DNA from: Saxidomus purpurata | Taxonomy: Eukaryota; Mollusca; Bivalvia; Venerida; Veneridae | Direction: 5' to 3' | Assembly: GCA_022818135.1 (NCBI GenBank) | Contig: JAFMSR010000014.1 | Location: 40,071,708 to 40,135,707, forward strand | Length of the DNA: 64,000 bases | Shown here: one piece after another, positions 33,285 through 48,000 of the stretch | Numbering within the stretch: the stretch's first letter is position 1 | How the letters are laid out: each line of letters opens with the position of its first letter | Notes under the pieces: generated by a model | The model's input: only the letters and a program-made list of their open reading frames with translations | Database searches by the model: none | What the model was told of the DNA's origin: nothing | Made by a program: the position numbers and the translations under genes

Positions 33285-36200
33285 TAGTCAGTTGTCACCT
33301 GCAAACTGTAGCCATCAAATAACTATGTTTCTCCTCCTAAGACATCGTTTTTTCGGAAATTTCCATATCATGTATTGTAGGTAGCATGAGCGATGCACGA
33401 AATTTGCCTGTTTAATATTTATTTATACTGAATTTATTTATTCTCGATTGCAAAACAAATTCTTAGAACTTAAATTAATCGTTCTGGAGACTCATTTCCT
33501 ATGAAATCAATCTCGAAGAGAAAGAGGCAGTGTGTAAATATGTTTGTCTTGCCTAAGGACACAGTTGCCGTGAAACTTATGGGGTGATCAAACCCGGGAC
33601 CCTCCGACCCTGAGGCGGACGCGCTACCACTGCGCAACTGCGGCTCCACTTGCTTGTTATATACGTGAATAGGACAACGTGGTGCCCAACTTTGTAATGT
33701 TAAATATATTTAATAAAACTCAGAAGCGAGGGGTGATTCAGAAATAGAACGTTCCCTTCTATAAAGAGAAATATATCTGCGGGGATATAGGTATCTGGTG
33801 TTCTACTTCCATTATACTTTTTAGAGATATATAATGTGTATCTAGTATAAGTAATTAGACTTCCACATTATACATGTGTTTAAAATTAATATTTCTTTGA
33901 GCAAATAGCAGCAGACCATTAGATGTAAAAATGCGTATACTTTATAATAACTGTTACACGATTAACGACTTTACAATCTTCGCATGTTTTCCTCCATATG
34001 TATTTTCAATATACTGTTCAAGACGAATCAATACTAGTCTAACAGAACCTTCTTCTGAGTGGAAAACTCTTATATGAAATAATCAATAATTATTAAAGGA
34101 AATATTAACACTCTTACCTTAGACGATTTACAGTGAAAGTTATAAATCAGTTTTGATACACGTCTATACATTTATCATTTGATTTAAACATTTCAAAACT
34201 ATCAATAATTTCGCTTGTGATTTCTGTTAAAATTGTATTGCACTGAAAGAGTAAATTACCTGTATTGTCAAAATATTGCATTAATTTTGCACCGAATGTT
34301 GACTATTTCAACCAAAACTCTTCTTTATCCAAGGTAAACACGTTCAAGTAAATACATTAACAAGTAATATGATATTGAATCGTTTCAATGTGTTTACTTC
34401 CTATATTCATATGCACTTCAATTTCATATTATATAAAGTTTATTTATAGTTTATTTTGCCTGATGTACAAACAAAAATAAAATCTCAATGATGAAGTTAG
34501 GAACAAATTAATCATTTTGAGATCAATATGGTCAAGCTAGAGACAGAACTCCCGATTACCGGAAAATACTGTTAAACAATTTCAAAACGAAATGTAATAA
34601 ATCTGATATGAAAGTCTAACGTACATATCAAACGTGTAAAAGTTAAGTTTGTTATGCTTAAATGTGTCGAAGATATTAATCATTTCTGCTCGAATTTTAA
34701 AATAATTGAAAATTTAAATGTTTTTTGTTCAAATCTACAACTCTACACAGACATATCATAAATATGAGATCAGTTTACATAACATCAAAATATCTTTTAT
34801 ATTTAAATAATTGAAATGATTGATACCAAACCTGCAAGTTTCAGGTAAAAAGTCCACCAAACATCGGTAAAATATGCATATTCATACCTGTTATAGTTAA
34901 AACACTTGATTCATAACATTTGGTTAGATAGCGATTTATTATAAAACGATGCTATATTGAATCAGCATGTGTAACGAGACATTTCTCCGAGTTTATATAT
35001 TCCCTCTTTAATCTGTTCGTGTCACTTAAGCGCAAAGCTTTCTCAATGTTATAGAAAATCCCTAAAACTGATTCACTCGTGTGCTCATATGATTTATAGT
35101 TTACGATTAAATTTTGATCTTTATTTTTTTTTCACAGGCATTGTTTGAGAAAACCCCTGTTTAACGAATTACATGGCGGCACTATTACAAAATTTCGAAC
35201 CAACACTTTTATATTTATCAACTGTTCCAGTGCTATTTATATATATTTTTTAATGTACATATGTAAATGCTATATGCCCTCCTAAATTAGAAATCGAATT
35301 AACATTTGTTAACCTAAAATGCTGGGTCAATTAGATGATTATATCATTATTATTATCATCAATATTTATTTTTGTGTCACAAGCTTTATGTATGGATTGC
35401 ATAGTTTTACGACCTTTTGTTAGTACACTAAAGCTTGAATTCAGATCCCCCAGAATATACGGTATTTTAGATGTACCGAGTGTTCACATGCATCACACAT
35501 TGAGCCAGCAACGCTAAGATGTACACAAAATGCTTGCAGAAACAGTAACTTTTAGATTTGCCTTCTATCACGAGAAGATGTCGACAGAGGTATGACATTA
35601 ATTTGTTTTAAAAGATAATTTCACTAACTGTTGTCGATTTATTACTGTAACAATAAATAGTTTAATAAATCAGTCAAATCCATTTGAAAACCGGAAGTCA
35701 CTATATTAACTCGATAAATGTGTGAAATAAATCTATTTTACCATGTGATTTGTAAACTTTTGTACTCACTTTTGGCAACCATATTGGAAAAACGATGTAC
35801 CAGATGACTATATACAAGGTTAGCTTTTAAAAGCTGGAAAGCTGCTGGCTTGATTTTGGGTAAGAAAATGAAACAATATGTACTGTCAAATAGATGAAGC
35901 AAGACCAAGTTCGGTATTATATCAATGCCTGCAATTACTATATGCAAGTTCAAAGATTTAAAGACGAGGTCCAACAAAAAATAACAAATGTGAACAGTTC
36001 ATCAAATTAGGCAACAATTATGACCCTAGGATTATTTAGCTTCTGTCAATGTATACAATCCAAAAGTTGGTATCTATACTTCAAAGCGAGAACGTTACAA
36101 AGGGAGATTATTCATTAAAACAAGGCACATCGGAGTTATTCTTCTGCTATAAGACAAAGTACCACCGAATATGTGCACAAAGTTTTACTAGACCCTAACC

Positions 36201-36430
36201 TATTAGTGGAAAACGTTTTTGAAATTTAGTACCATGTGGTATATGACGAAATGAGAAATGGTCGTAACTTAAATATGATATAATAGAGTGAGGCTGTTCC
36301 CTGTCCAACTGAATTATGTAAAGGTTGTTCAAGTGTTTGACTGGTAACTGAAAAAACACGTTTTTTAACACGCAAACTATGACATTATAATTCAAGACCA
36401 TTACTGTGACATAAAGTACTCAAATATTTG
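33285..36430. other. 5' flank of SLC16 copy A and end of unit A
   Basis: No gene seen. Contains the SINE at 33416-33649. Position 34402-34404 (CTTCCT-A-TATTC) is the empty site corresponding to the 5.76-kb insertion in unit B. The segment after it is paralogous to 49827-51863. Confidence 0.6.
33416..33649 (-). mobile_element. tRNA-derived SINE
   Basis: On the minus strand: GGAGCCGCAGTTGCGCAGTGGTAGCGCGTCC (A box GCGCAGTGG) and GGTCCCGGGTTTGATCACC (B box GGGTTTGATCA). A tail follows with GCAATCGAGAATAAATAAA. The same family occurs at 62532-62765 (orthologous within unit C) and, at a different place, at 63823-63985. Confidence 0.75.
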
Positions 36431-36433
36431 CAG

Positions 36434-36528
36434 GTTTGTTGCCGGTCTTGTACAAGCTAGAGTAGTACATAGATGATCCTTTGTTGTTTAATCCTTTACA
36501 GAAGAAAACCTTCCCATCAGGTCAGTGA
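36434..36528 (+). pseudogene. dead copy of the last MRPS18C exon (unit B)
   Basis: 95 bases, same length as the real exon, same acceptor and same TGA end. The Gln codon after LYKLE has become TAG, and several residues changed. No other MRPS18C exon precedes it, so it is a by-product of the duplication. Confidence 0.85.
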
Positions 36529-38631
36529 TATTGTGATTTTATTGTTACCACTGAACAATGTGTTTACTTATAGTAATGTAACTCATGTGTGGGGTGAATT
36601 TGATACAACCTGCCAGTATTTCAGTAGGGGACAGTATCATTATTTGTTTAAAGGGGTACCAACTGATAGTGAACTGAATCATTTGCCGCCAGCAGGGTTA
36701 AGCTTAAAGCTACCTCCAGTGATGAAGAATCATTGCTGTACCAAGAGAAAGACGTTATTGAACATGAAAACAGTGATGGGTTACTTGATATTGGTTTCTG
36801 CTTTGTAACCTTTTACCTCTAATACTTACTTACACCAACGACAGTGTCGTAGCAGTTGGGTAAAACATATTAGTAGAAGAGCCTCTTGTTCAATATTTAT
36901 CTATGGTATGAACCAGATAAATCTTTTGCACACAGATGGGCATTGGTTACACCTGTATAAATTGTTAATAAATGAACATTAATGCTTAAGATTTTTGCAT
37001 TTGAAACAAGATTGATTTTGACAATGCATGTATATATTACACATACACTCTTGTTGGCAGATGTTTTCGCCTTTTCATCCAATGCTGATCATAATCGTCC
37101 AGCAATCTGAACATGATCTGATTCAGTCAATAAATTTCAACTTACTAACCCTTTAACAATAAGTGGTTCTGTCCAGATTGAAAGATGAACAAGTCGGTTT
37201 TGGAAATTCAGCAGGATAATGGTATAAACCATGTAGTTACTTATATAACTGAATTTAAACCTCCAATTTGTAATGTCGGAATGTCTGAATTTGACACTGG
37301 AGCTACGACCTTTGCGTTTTCCTCGGTTATTACCGTTGTTTTTAAATAGCTAAACGTATATTAGTTTTTGGGCTCTCTCAAAGTTCTACAACGAAGGGCC
37401 ACATCCATTTCAACTTTCAAAAAAAGCATTCCCAACTTAAGTATTTCCTTTGAAGTCAGCTTTCTGATCATTTGGCGAGATCTGAGAGAAACATAATCTA
37501 GGATCAAGTCAACTACATAGATGAGTTGTTCACACACGTTCCATTTGGGAAGACCATGTTTGATAATTATCATATATTTTTATTTATGATATAAAGATAC
37601 TGAAATACATGTAAATATGTTTTTAACATTTTCAGCAATGTAAAGCATTTCCCTCAAAATTTTAGGCATTTATGTCAAAGTGCCGCAGTTTCTTTGAGGG
37701 TTGATGTATCAATAATCTCTATTGTCCTTCCTTTGTCAAGGTCACTTGGCGGAGAGAAACAAGAAGCTAATGCACTGGCAAATCCACCTAGCAGCATGCA
37801 GGAAGCTGAAATTTGAAATAAATCTCACATATAGCGCAACAAGAAAACTAGTTCTAATGACGTTAGTGTCAAACTAAACTTTTCTCTGTATTTAGAAACT
37901 ACCATATGAATGAGATATTTCCTAAAACTTTTTAGAAACTAGAAACCTATCTCGAAAACTGGCAAAGCTACGGCCATTAAACAGTTCTATGGAAAATAAA
38001 CAAACATGACGTCATGAAGGTCAAACATGTAAAAAGTAGTGTCAAAATCACACTTTTTCATTCATTGAACTCTCCCTTTCATTTCGATTTAGACTAGAAT
38101 TAATGTTGTTTTATGTGAAATTTCAAACCTTACTTTGTTTTACTTTCAAATGATTCACAACAAGTGATGATGAATATAAAGTCGCTGATTATTGCGCTAA
38201 AAAATTGCAATCTTTTGAAAAATGGTTGCCATGGCAATATATAAATTTTGTTTCAAGGTTTTGGACATATATGATACTACAATATCTAAGTTACTGCCAA
38301 ATAATGGTTCTGGACAATAGCAACACCATGAAGGAAATCACAATGTTTTTGTTTCAATGCAGATTTTCTCAAAATCTGAATAATCTCGTGAAGTCCAGTT
38401 TTCTTCCATCATTTCTTATATATATGCGACACTGTGTTAATGTTCATGTCAGTTCAGGATTTACTTGTCTTAAGTAACCAATACAAATAAACCCAAGTTT
38501 ACCATTTTCAGATAAATACTGGTATATTGAGGAGTCACCTACTTTTAACCCATTAGCTAGCTGTCAATGGTATGCTTGACTAACGTTTGCTTGTGAGAAG
38601 TGTTTGTAGTTGTTTAATGTTCTTATAATAT
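36529..38631. other. 3' flank of SLC16 copy B
   Basis: Paralogous to 25894-28983. Open frames such as 36473-36808 are duplicated 3'-flank sequence rather than genes. Confidence 0.5.
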
Positions 38632-41600
38632 TTAACCCATGATGAAAGTAATACTGGAAAGGCCTATCAGCCTGTCTAACAGAAGTCTGAAAAAAGTTTG
38701 TCAAACGTGCCAAGCAAGGAGTCAATGTGTGTGCCTGACCTTCAATCAGCAGAATGGTTGTCAAGACAAATAATGACGGGAAATCATACTATGGAGACTA
38801 GCTCTTTTGGCATAGTGCTATTGATCAGAAACTGTTACTCTGAACTTTCTTTGCGAAAATTCTGAAAGGATTCCAAGGGAACAATAATAGTAACCATACC
38901 TGAAACATAAAATGCTTGTTCATACGTCCCTCCAACATCGACAAGTATTCCTGTAAAACAATAAAAATGAACAAGTTTTGATTAAAATAGTTTTTGGTAT
39001 TTAATGCAAGCGCCGAAAACTGAGAATTTAACGTATTGTCATGTTTTTTGGACTGCCCTTTGACAAAATTTTGATACTGTCTAAACAAATCTTGCTTCAA
39101 AGTACAGTGAGCTCTGTATGTAACGAACTCCTTTTTAAATTTGTTCCTTATATCCAGGGTATGTTATATATACATAGCATTTGCATATTTTATAAAGAAG
39201 AAAACAAATCGGGTCCTGGAAATTTGTTCCTTATATCCGAAATTTCACTATATCAGGAGTCGTTATATACGGTGTTTCACCTGAAGCTGCAACTACGAAC
39301 TAACCTTTGCCCTTCAAAATATCTAACATGGATTTTTCCAACTTTCAGTTCGGACAGCACCATTACTGATCAAATATTAGACAGTGCAGATCATGATCAG
39401 ACCGCAGAAATGTACAGGCCGATCGTGATCGGTGTTTGTTGCTAAGCAAAATCATTTGCTGTTGACAGAAATAGAGTTACTGTTTAATAAAACCTAGCAT
39501 AGACATTCACTTTGCAACCAATTACACAACCTTTGTACATGTAAGTCCGTGCCAGTTATGAGTTTGAAACCTGATTTTAGTACCAACACATATAACAAAG
39601 CAATAGAACGTTAAAAAGTTCCTGTATTGAGACCGCATTTGGGACCAGTAAAAAGTGATCTTATTTAATGAATCGGGCGAATTAGCGAGACATTTTTACT
39701 ATGAAATTGAGCATTTGGTTCTGAAATGTCTGGTCTTAATATCGAGGCAGGTCTTAATATCGAGGGTGGTCTTAATATCGAGGGTCTTAATATCGATGGT
39801 GGTCTTAATATCGAGGGTGGTCTTAATATCGAGGATGGTCTTAATATCGAGGGTCTTAATATCGAGGGTGGTCTTAATATCGAGGGTGGTCTTAATACTA
39901 ATAGGTTTTTATAGGACTTTACTGTACAAGAGTAAGCTTATACATATTTCAAGTTTTTAAACAGAGACGTATTATACATTTTTACTCCACGTACACTAAC
40001 GGAAGGAGCCAGACTACACCAATTTTAGCTCATTCATACACCGTTCAATGTAGTCCGAAATACTAGCCGATACCAGTCAAACGCGTTTCATCGGTATTTC
40101 GATCAATACTTTGGTTCTTTATTTGAAATAATAGCGGTAAGAAACTTTTCTTTACATGGAAGCATGACTACTCACCTGCTAGAACTGGCCCTAATAGAGT
40201 CCCAATACCTCCAAACAACCATAATATACCAAGGGCTATAGAAACATTTACTACTCCAACATATTTCATACAAACACTCGTTGCCAACACGTAAGCGTTT
40301 CCAAAAAACAATCCTAGAACAACTGAATACGTCAAATTACCAGCATACGCATATGACATGAAAGGATATATAAAAGTCGCGACGCCAACAATAAACATTG
40401 GCATACAGTATAGAAAGTTTTCATTGACACAATCAATGTTTGATGTAACTCCTGTTGCCACTCTCCCTAACACAGTCAAAATTCCTGACAAAGATACTAC
40501 ATATGCGGCTGTTTCGGACGAAAATCCCTTCGATACAATATAACCTGGTAGATGCAAATACACAACGTACGAACCGAGGCAGTAATTAAACATTCCCACA
40601 CATAAACATATCACAGATTTGTTCTTTAGTAGATGAATGTATCTCCGTAGAGTGACAGTAATTGTTGCACTGTCCGTTGATATCTGTCGTTCTCTTTTAC
40701 GTTGACGCTTAGCGTAACGTTCCAGCTTGCTGGGAAATGACACCATCCCAAAAACAATCATTTGAGCGAAAATGCCTGCTAATATAATAGAGAACCCGAC
40801 AGCACCGTAAAAGTTATAAATGGACTGCATAGCAGGTGCTAGAAGACAAATCCCTACACCTGCACCGGAGTTTGATAAGCCTATTGCTAAGTTTCTCCTT
40901 CTACGAAAGTAAAACCCGACGACCACCATGTTCGCTGTATACCCCACAGCGCCTCCAAGTCCTAGGATAAAAAAGAATTTCAACTTTAGGGCAAATCAAA
41001 GAAGTAATGAAATGGGCTATTAAATTGTATGGACTATTTATGCTTTAATATGAGTAATTCGTTATTATTGTAAGGCTATAATCTATAAAAGATGGATAGA
41101 TCTTCTGAGAAAATGTTTCAGTTAAAGTAAGATACTAAAAGAAGTGAAAAATTATGCTAATCGAAACAGTATAATTAATAAAATTTAAAAACAGCAACTT
41201 AAAAGCAAACTAAGTACGATCGTCATGAAAATGCCCGTTTTCAAACTTTACAGCATTTGAAAAGTCATATTCCCTGTCAACTATTTTTTTAAATTCTATC
41301 ATTTACATAGGGGATATCTCTTAAGATTCATTTGGATTTGTATCATATACTGGCGAGAAAATGTTTAGTGTAGTATTGAATCTTTTGTTCTGAATAAATG
41401 AACACCATTTACTTTTTAGTTTTGTTTGATTTGTGAACTAGATTTAAAAGAGTTTGACTCTCAGTTCTATTTTCAAATGATAAAAAGTTTATGTAACGAT
41501 ATCAGTACTTTTTATTGCTCAAACAGTAGTTCAATCAATTCTACACATTCCTACAGAAATAAATACTGATTCAGTTCGTTTGGCATATGTCTACACAAAT

Positions 41601-42944
41601 CATCACCAACGCATGAGGACAATTGTAAAACAATTCTTCCTTTTAAAGAATACATGTAAATATGTATATAACAATTTTATCCGTCATGGAATATTTGATC
41701 AGAACTATTCTTAGAGAATATTTTTCATACTCAACATAACCTTTGATCTTAAATTCATCTTACCAGCAATAACGCCACGTGTTAAAATTGCAAATTCGAT
41801 ACTTGGAGCAAAAGCCGTTCCTAAAAAGCCAATCACAAACAAAATTCCAGATGTTACTATAGCAACGCGACAACTGAAATGATCTGTTATTAGACTGGAT
41901 ATTGGTCCTGTAAAAGAAAAAAAAGATAAAGTTAATTCTACGTTGTTGTTATGGCAACACAACAGGTAGAATAATCTCTAATAATATTGGCAACTGCTCA
42001 TCAAAAAGATAAATTAGTGCATTTTTAGTTAGCAATATGTAGTTACTACAGTAAAGTACCACCCGAAATTATCTATTATCAAACGGAAACTGAAAATGTG
42101 CAAACATAATGTAGGTAAACTGTCCGCCTGGAAAATGACTGAAATACTGTTGAAACGTTTTACCCATAAAATACCAATAGCACAGGTAAAGTAAGAAGAT
42201 TCACAGTTACAAATATATATACTGAAACATAATGATGTTTTTCTGGTACCTAATATCTTTCTGGTCCGTTCTGAAGAGTGACTAAGTTTGTGACTAGACT
42301 GTTTTATATCCGAGTAGTTCCAGGATCCATGCTCACAGTATTTAATGCATTTAGCAAATGTCTTGCTTGAAATGTTTCGGTTCAGCACTGTCCTATTTCA
42401 ATCAATTAATAAATGCCATGTTAACATACCCATGCCGATAATTCCATATAGGAATATAGACAAAGGCAGATGAAATGTAACATAAACATTAACGTTGTTT
42501 TTCAACACGCTTCAAACGCATACAGGGTTCACTTATCATTGTTTATATAATTATGGCCTGGATTCCTTTTATAAAAACTAGTTTTGATACCTTTGAGCCC
42601 AGTTAGAGACGTGTGAAAATGTTACAGACAAATTGTCCTAATACTGTCCTAGAAAATGTTCAGTTATCAGTCGTACTTCTCTTACCTCCAAGTCCAATTA
42701 ATGACGTGTGAACAGCCCCGACTACTGATGTTACAGACAGGCTAGCCTGGTATCTCTCTATTAATATCAATTGCACAATTCCCGAGGCAAACTGTGTTGC
42801 TCCAAGCAGACAGAATGTCCCAAAAGAGGCAACCAATACAACCCACGCCCAACCTGTGTCCAGGTCACTGAAATCATCGACGCCATTGACGTCATGTCCA
42901 AGAAGCTTCTCATCCGCTGCTTTGGATACCTTCTGTTCTGGCAT
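38632..42944 (-). CDS. SLC16-like transporter, copy B
   Basis: Exons 42944-42686, 41907-41764, 40961-40176, 38950-38900, 38675-38632: the same lengths and phases as copy A, 427 aa, intact. The amino-acid differences from A that I noticed are few (DVNDVDD to DVNGVDD, IVTKG to IVSKG, KHVG to KYVG). Both SLC16 signatures are unchanged. Intron sequences are also nearly identical to A, so the copies are very recent or kept alike by gene conversion. The 5' flank differs from A: the block after the start region is replaced by a different one (42970-43840). Confidence 0.88.
39105..39283. mobile_element. pogo-like MITE, unit B copy
   Basis: Same position and sequence as 29457-29635. Confidence 0.6.
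39725..39900. repeat. minisatellite, SLC16-B intron 3
   Basis: Same units and number as at 30065-30240. Confidence 0.9.
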
Positions 42945-44066
42945 TAGTCAGTTCTCACCTGCAAACTATAGCCATCAATAACATCATCCGCACGGAACTT
43001 GATGTTATACTTATACAATGTGAACATAACAAAATTTAATATGGTAACGCAAACGATCGATAGAAGAAAAGCATACATATATCCAGCTCAGAAAGTGTTA
43101 ATGAACCGGGTTATGTGTAAATAGTAGGAATCCCTGGGGTGACACTTCCTTTCATTATGCGAAACATTTTAATTTCGTTTTTATGAAATCAGTTCTTGGC
43201 ATCTACATTTCACGTAATTACATTTTTTGTGTTACAATTTGTAGTTACAGGAACTTTTCTGCACACACATTTATGCCACTGTTTCGCTGTTTTTGCCAAT
43301 TACATGTACACGTACTTCTTAGATTTTATCGGTTGCTAAGAGATTGTTTTGTAATATATGATAAAGGTTTAATTACGCATTTTAATAAACTTATTTCACT
43401 CGTTTTATACATTACAAACAAGTAATACATCATTTGTAAGCATATGTATACTATTATAGTAACAAACTCAGCTTTTAAAACCTTATAATCAAGAATACCT
43501 AAATATGCAAAGCAAGACTTGCGTTTTTGGTACGTGGCATTCCCTGTTTGATATTATTTTTGTTTTTAATTGCATGATTTGTAAATATATTTTGTGATTC
43601 ACTTGAAGGTTCAACATATGTTAACTTTTCAGAATTTACACTTATGACTGGTTGAAATTTTTTCCTTTTATCACACTGAAACGGCTAATGTAATTATTTC
43701 ATTTACTGTCTATAATGTCCAGCTAGACACATTTCACTTTTCTTTTGATTTTACATTGAGGTTTCTGATATTTTTCAATGTGGTTTTGATTTTCGCTTCT
43801 AACCCGATCGAATAATTATGTTTTTTTTATATGTCAGAAAACTAGATTTAAACATTTCAAAACTATCAATAATTTCGCTTGTGATTTCTGTTAAAATTGT
43901 ATTGCATTGAAAGAGTAAATTACCTGTATTGTCAAAATATTGCATTAATTTTGCACCGAATGTTGACTATTTCAACCAAAACTCTTCTTTATCCAAGGTA
44001 AACACGTTCAAGTAAATACATTAACAAGTAATATGATATTGAATCGTTTCAATGTGTTTACTTCCT
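42945..44066. other. 5' flank of SLC16 copy B
   Basis: The block 42970-43840 has no match in unit A but matches 63290 onward in unit C. From about 43850 it matches unit A (34190 onward). No gene seen. Confidence 0.55.
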
Positions 44067-44913
44067 GGTTTCTTTCAATCATTCGGACAGAAACGGGACA
44101 TTTTTCTTAATAATTCTGCCAATACTGAAGATAGGAACATGAAATTTACGCAGAACAAACTTAGGTCTCTTGCCTACACATTCGTATGATTTACGGAGGT
44201 CACTCACTTTTTTTCATGTTCAAAACGGGTCAAAATATAACCAGTGAAATGTCCCCAAAATATGCAACGTCCGTTCAATCATCCGGACACTTGTTTACTA
44301 ATGTAAAAAGTACACTTCCTACCTAAAAAACTTGTTTTTATTCTTGTTGATCCATTCTGCAGCTGAAGTAAACTTGCGAGATTCCCGGAAATCCCCAATA
44401 GATATCTATTTATAGCACTTTATGTCGAGGCCCGTCCAGGGGGGCACATGTTTTAGGTTATAATGTACTAAATATGTTTGTTGCTGATTTCAGTATAAAA
44501 TTAACATAGAACGTGTATCACTTAAAATTTGAACTGTTTTATATGTATGACAAGGCTTTTCCTATTAAATTACTGAATTTCAATGAAATAATGCTGGAAT
44601 TGATTCTAAATTCCGCTACAAGAAACGGGTGCGAAACGGGTGCGCTGTGCGCTGTTATGAAGAATTGTATGTGGGACCAGGGTTATACATTTTGATTATG
44701 ACATTTGAATTGATTTCTCTCATTCATGGTGCCTGTTTCTTTTACTCGTTTTTTTAAAGATATACAGCTTTCATAATGAGTATATTATCTGAAACGAAAT
44801 ATGCAATATGTATAAAATTAATGTAGAAATAAAAAAGAAACAAAAGTCCGGTGATTATGGTATCTTTATCTCATACAGATAAAAAATCAAATTACTTCAT
44901 AAATAACTATTTC

Positions 44914-45030
44914 ATCTGTCTGTCTGTTCGTCCGTGATTCCGTCCGTCTGCCAATCCGTCCGTCCGCCCATCTGTCTGTTGCATGTATGTATGTCTGTAG
45001 CTGTCTTTAACTGTCTGTCTATCTGCAGTT
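44914..45030. repeat. degenerate tetranucleotide repeat
   Basis: TCTG/TCCG/TATG tetranucleotides just beyond the stop codon side of the transposase gene (its 3' UTR or flank). Confidence 0.85.
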
Positions 45031-45044
45031 CACACATACACATA

Positions 45045-48000
45045 TCATTCCTCTTCATACAACCATGGCTTACATGTTTGACAAAACCATTGTTCATTTT
45101 CATTAAGACTTTCCAACACCATTTCAAGTTCTGTTTTATTCAAACACCCGTCATGGTACCATCTACCACATGTCTCCTCATCACACCCATACCAGTTTAC
45201 TCCATTCAATTCGTCCATCACATCCCCCTCTTCTCCACAAACATAGCACACGTACTGCCTAGCGGCCATTATCTCTGCCTGGCTAACCTAAATGAAAGAA
45301 AGTACATCGTATTTCACTGATAACTACTTCTATGCTGCAATAATGAATACAACTTGTATATCAAAACTTAATAAAAAAATTGTTACTAAAATGACGTTCA
45401 ATTATGAGTGTGTTGCATGTTATAAATATACCTTTGACTTAAGTTTATAGATACTGTGTTCTTTCTTCTGTCTTTCCTTGTCTGCTTTCTTTTGTTCCTT
45501 CATCTGTTGTCTTCCTTTTTTCTCTTCTTCTTGCACTCGTTTTTTCTCGATCCTTTCTTCTTTGAGTTGTTGCCTCTTAGCTTTCCTCTCCTCCTCCAGC
45601 TTCTGTTTTTCTTCTCTCTTTTTCTCCTTTTCTACCTTTCTCTGTTCACGATCTTCTAGCTTTTTCTTTTCTAATTCATCTTTTTCCTTATAACATTTTA
45701 CAACATAAAATTAAAACCTGGCATTTTTTAAACCAAATCTTATCAAGATAGAAATGTTTTTTGATTTAATTCTTTTATTACGTATTAATTGCAATATCCA
45801 ATATGTAGGAACATGTAACATTTTAACACATATACAATTAAGCGTGTAACTATATCGTTTTTATTATTGTGTGACGTGTTGAAATGTAACATACCGTATG
45901 AGCATGGCAACTCGTGTATGTCCAGACTATCATGTTAGCAATTTAATTTATATATTATACAATGTGGCACTACGTGAGATGCATAATGTAACCGAAAATG
46001 TTGACTACCTGCAACTGCCTTAGCATTTCTCCACCGCTAATTACTCGTGCTTCTGGAACCAATCTTCTGTTCTTTTTCTGTGACTTGTTGCTTGCTTGTG
46101 GGGGTACAAGAATGTTTGCTAAATTTTGTGGTATCAATCCGTTCTTGACTAATGGATTGGTAAGAAAAGACCCACAGCTAGGGCAAGTGGAAGAACTAGC
46201 TTGGCTCTCGGTAAATTGGTCATCTACAAATATATTTTACATGAAATGACGTTTTGACGTTCTGAGTATAAGCTCACACACCAGTATATTTTGGCTACAG
46301 GCGTTTTTACACAATTTTGTTAAATTATCACAATCTTTTGACAGAACTGTTCGGGTATTGCATTTAGTCAAAACAAAACTCGTTAGATTTTCAAATTTTG
46401 TTAGGTACCAGTATGTATCGGAGTCATACTGGCGAGTTCACCACGGTCGGACAGGCCTATAAACAATAAAAAAAGAAACTGACACTTTATGGCGGCATTC
46501 ATGATCTGTTCCGCCTCCTTGATTGAGTGGTTAGAGTCGGTGCCTTGAAATGACTGAATTTACTTTTCATAGATTGAGTGCCATGTGTTCGAGCCCTGGT
46601 GCCAAACATGTCTCTTTTCATGAGTGAAAGTTGTTTGTTATGAGTATAAAGATTAAGTACTGGTTCTTCCCGAGACCCTGGTTAGATAAACTGTCCGCTT
46701 GCACAAATGATCGAAATATTGTTAAAACAGGCGTTTAAACTCGTAAATTATCAACTCACTCTGATCTGCTGTCCCCAAAAGCTGCGACTCGTCAATTGCG
46801 TTTGGGTTAAAAGGACACACCCCTGTAGCTGAAAATGCTTCAGCTACGGCTGCGGGACTCGTCTTGTCTATAGAATACTGCGAAATAGAAACAATAAAAC
46901 TTTTATCATACGTTATTTGTACAACATCAACGCAGGAACAGTAGCAATCTTTTAAAAGTCGGTTACCTGAATACCGATTATTTATTATTTTGTCCTTCGT
47001 TCTAAATTGGTTCTGGTAAATTTACATTTAAGGGTTTAGTGACTTATTGACGAAATGTTTAATGTATTTGCTCATTCCTTTTCAAAATTGAATTTAATAA
47101 AAGATCCCTCAAGCAAAGGTAAATCTTTAACTTACCTTTAATATGAGAGGGAATTTTGCCTTCCCAACAACCATGCACGTACTTATTTGTCCCAAGCTGG
47201 CAACCAGAGAACAATATCTCTCTTTAAGAGGACCGATAATCTGCAATTGAAAGTTTCAATTACATCGAATATATAAATATCACAAATACCGGGGATTTAT
47301 TTCCCAAGTTAAACAAATTTATTGTAGATTTAAGACCTTGCATCTACAATTTACTACTCATTGATTGGAGTCGAACCTGCAACCTTCATTCTTGAGCCTG
47401 ACGAGCGCACAACACAGAGCCTCATACACTGGGACAAAACGAAGAAAGAAAACAGACACGCCACGTGTCAAGGTAATACTCGAGCATAAATTATTTATCA
47501 AAAATAATTTACCTTCACATCAAGTGGTTGGAGAATGTGTGTAGTATGTGCCGGTAATCCCACGATTATGATGTCATTTGCTCTGGCCGCCTCAATAACA
47601 GGAATACTGATGTGGCTATCATGATTATCCAACACAAGTACAACAGGGCGTTCCCGACCACAGTGAGGCAGGAATATGTTGCTGAACCATTTCTGGAACA
47701 GGTCTCTGTCCATATAGCCGCTTTCACTGTAGCCAAAAAGCCAGCTGTCTGGTATGCTGTCTGTGTACCTTCTGTGCGGCAATGACCCCTATATGTGTGA
47801 GGAAGAAAAAAACACCAATGATTCAAAATTTTATTTACATGTTAAAAACCGGCCAGTTATCTTTACAATGGTTGTATCTGATACAGTTTTATTCTTCCGG
47901 TTAATCTATATTGATTACTTGAAGATTAATGTTCCAGTTCATTTCTTTAAATTGCAATGTAGTAGAGGTATAATACGGCTCTTGTTCTTCATCTCCATTG

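Larger units (their letters stand above)
25797..36430. repeat. segmental duplication unit A
   Basis: First of three tandem units, each running from the last MRPS18C exon through SLC16 and its 5' flank. Unit A has the intact MRPS18C exon and lacks the two big insertions seen in B and C. Confidence 0.85.

Noticed and set aside
36473..36808. 111-codon frame after the dead MRPS18C exon
   Set aside because: Shifts frame between units and corresponds to 3'-flank sequence in unit A.
45456..45693. Leu/Phe/Ser-rich membrane-like frames on the plus strand
   Set aside because: They are the antisense of the Lys/Glu-rich coiled-coil exon of the transposase.
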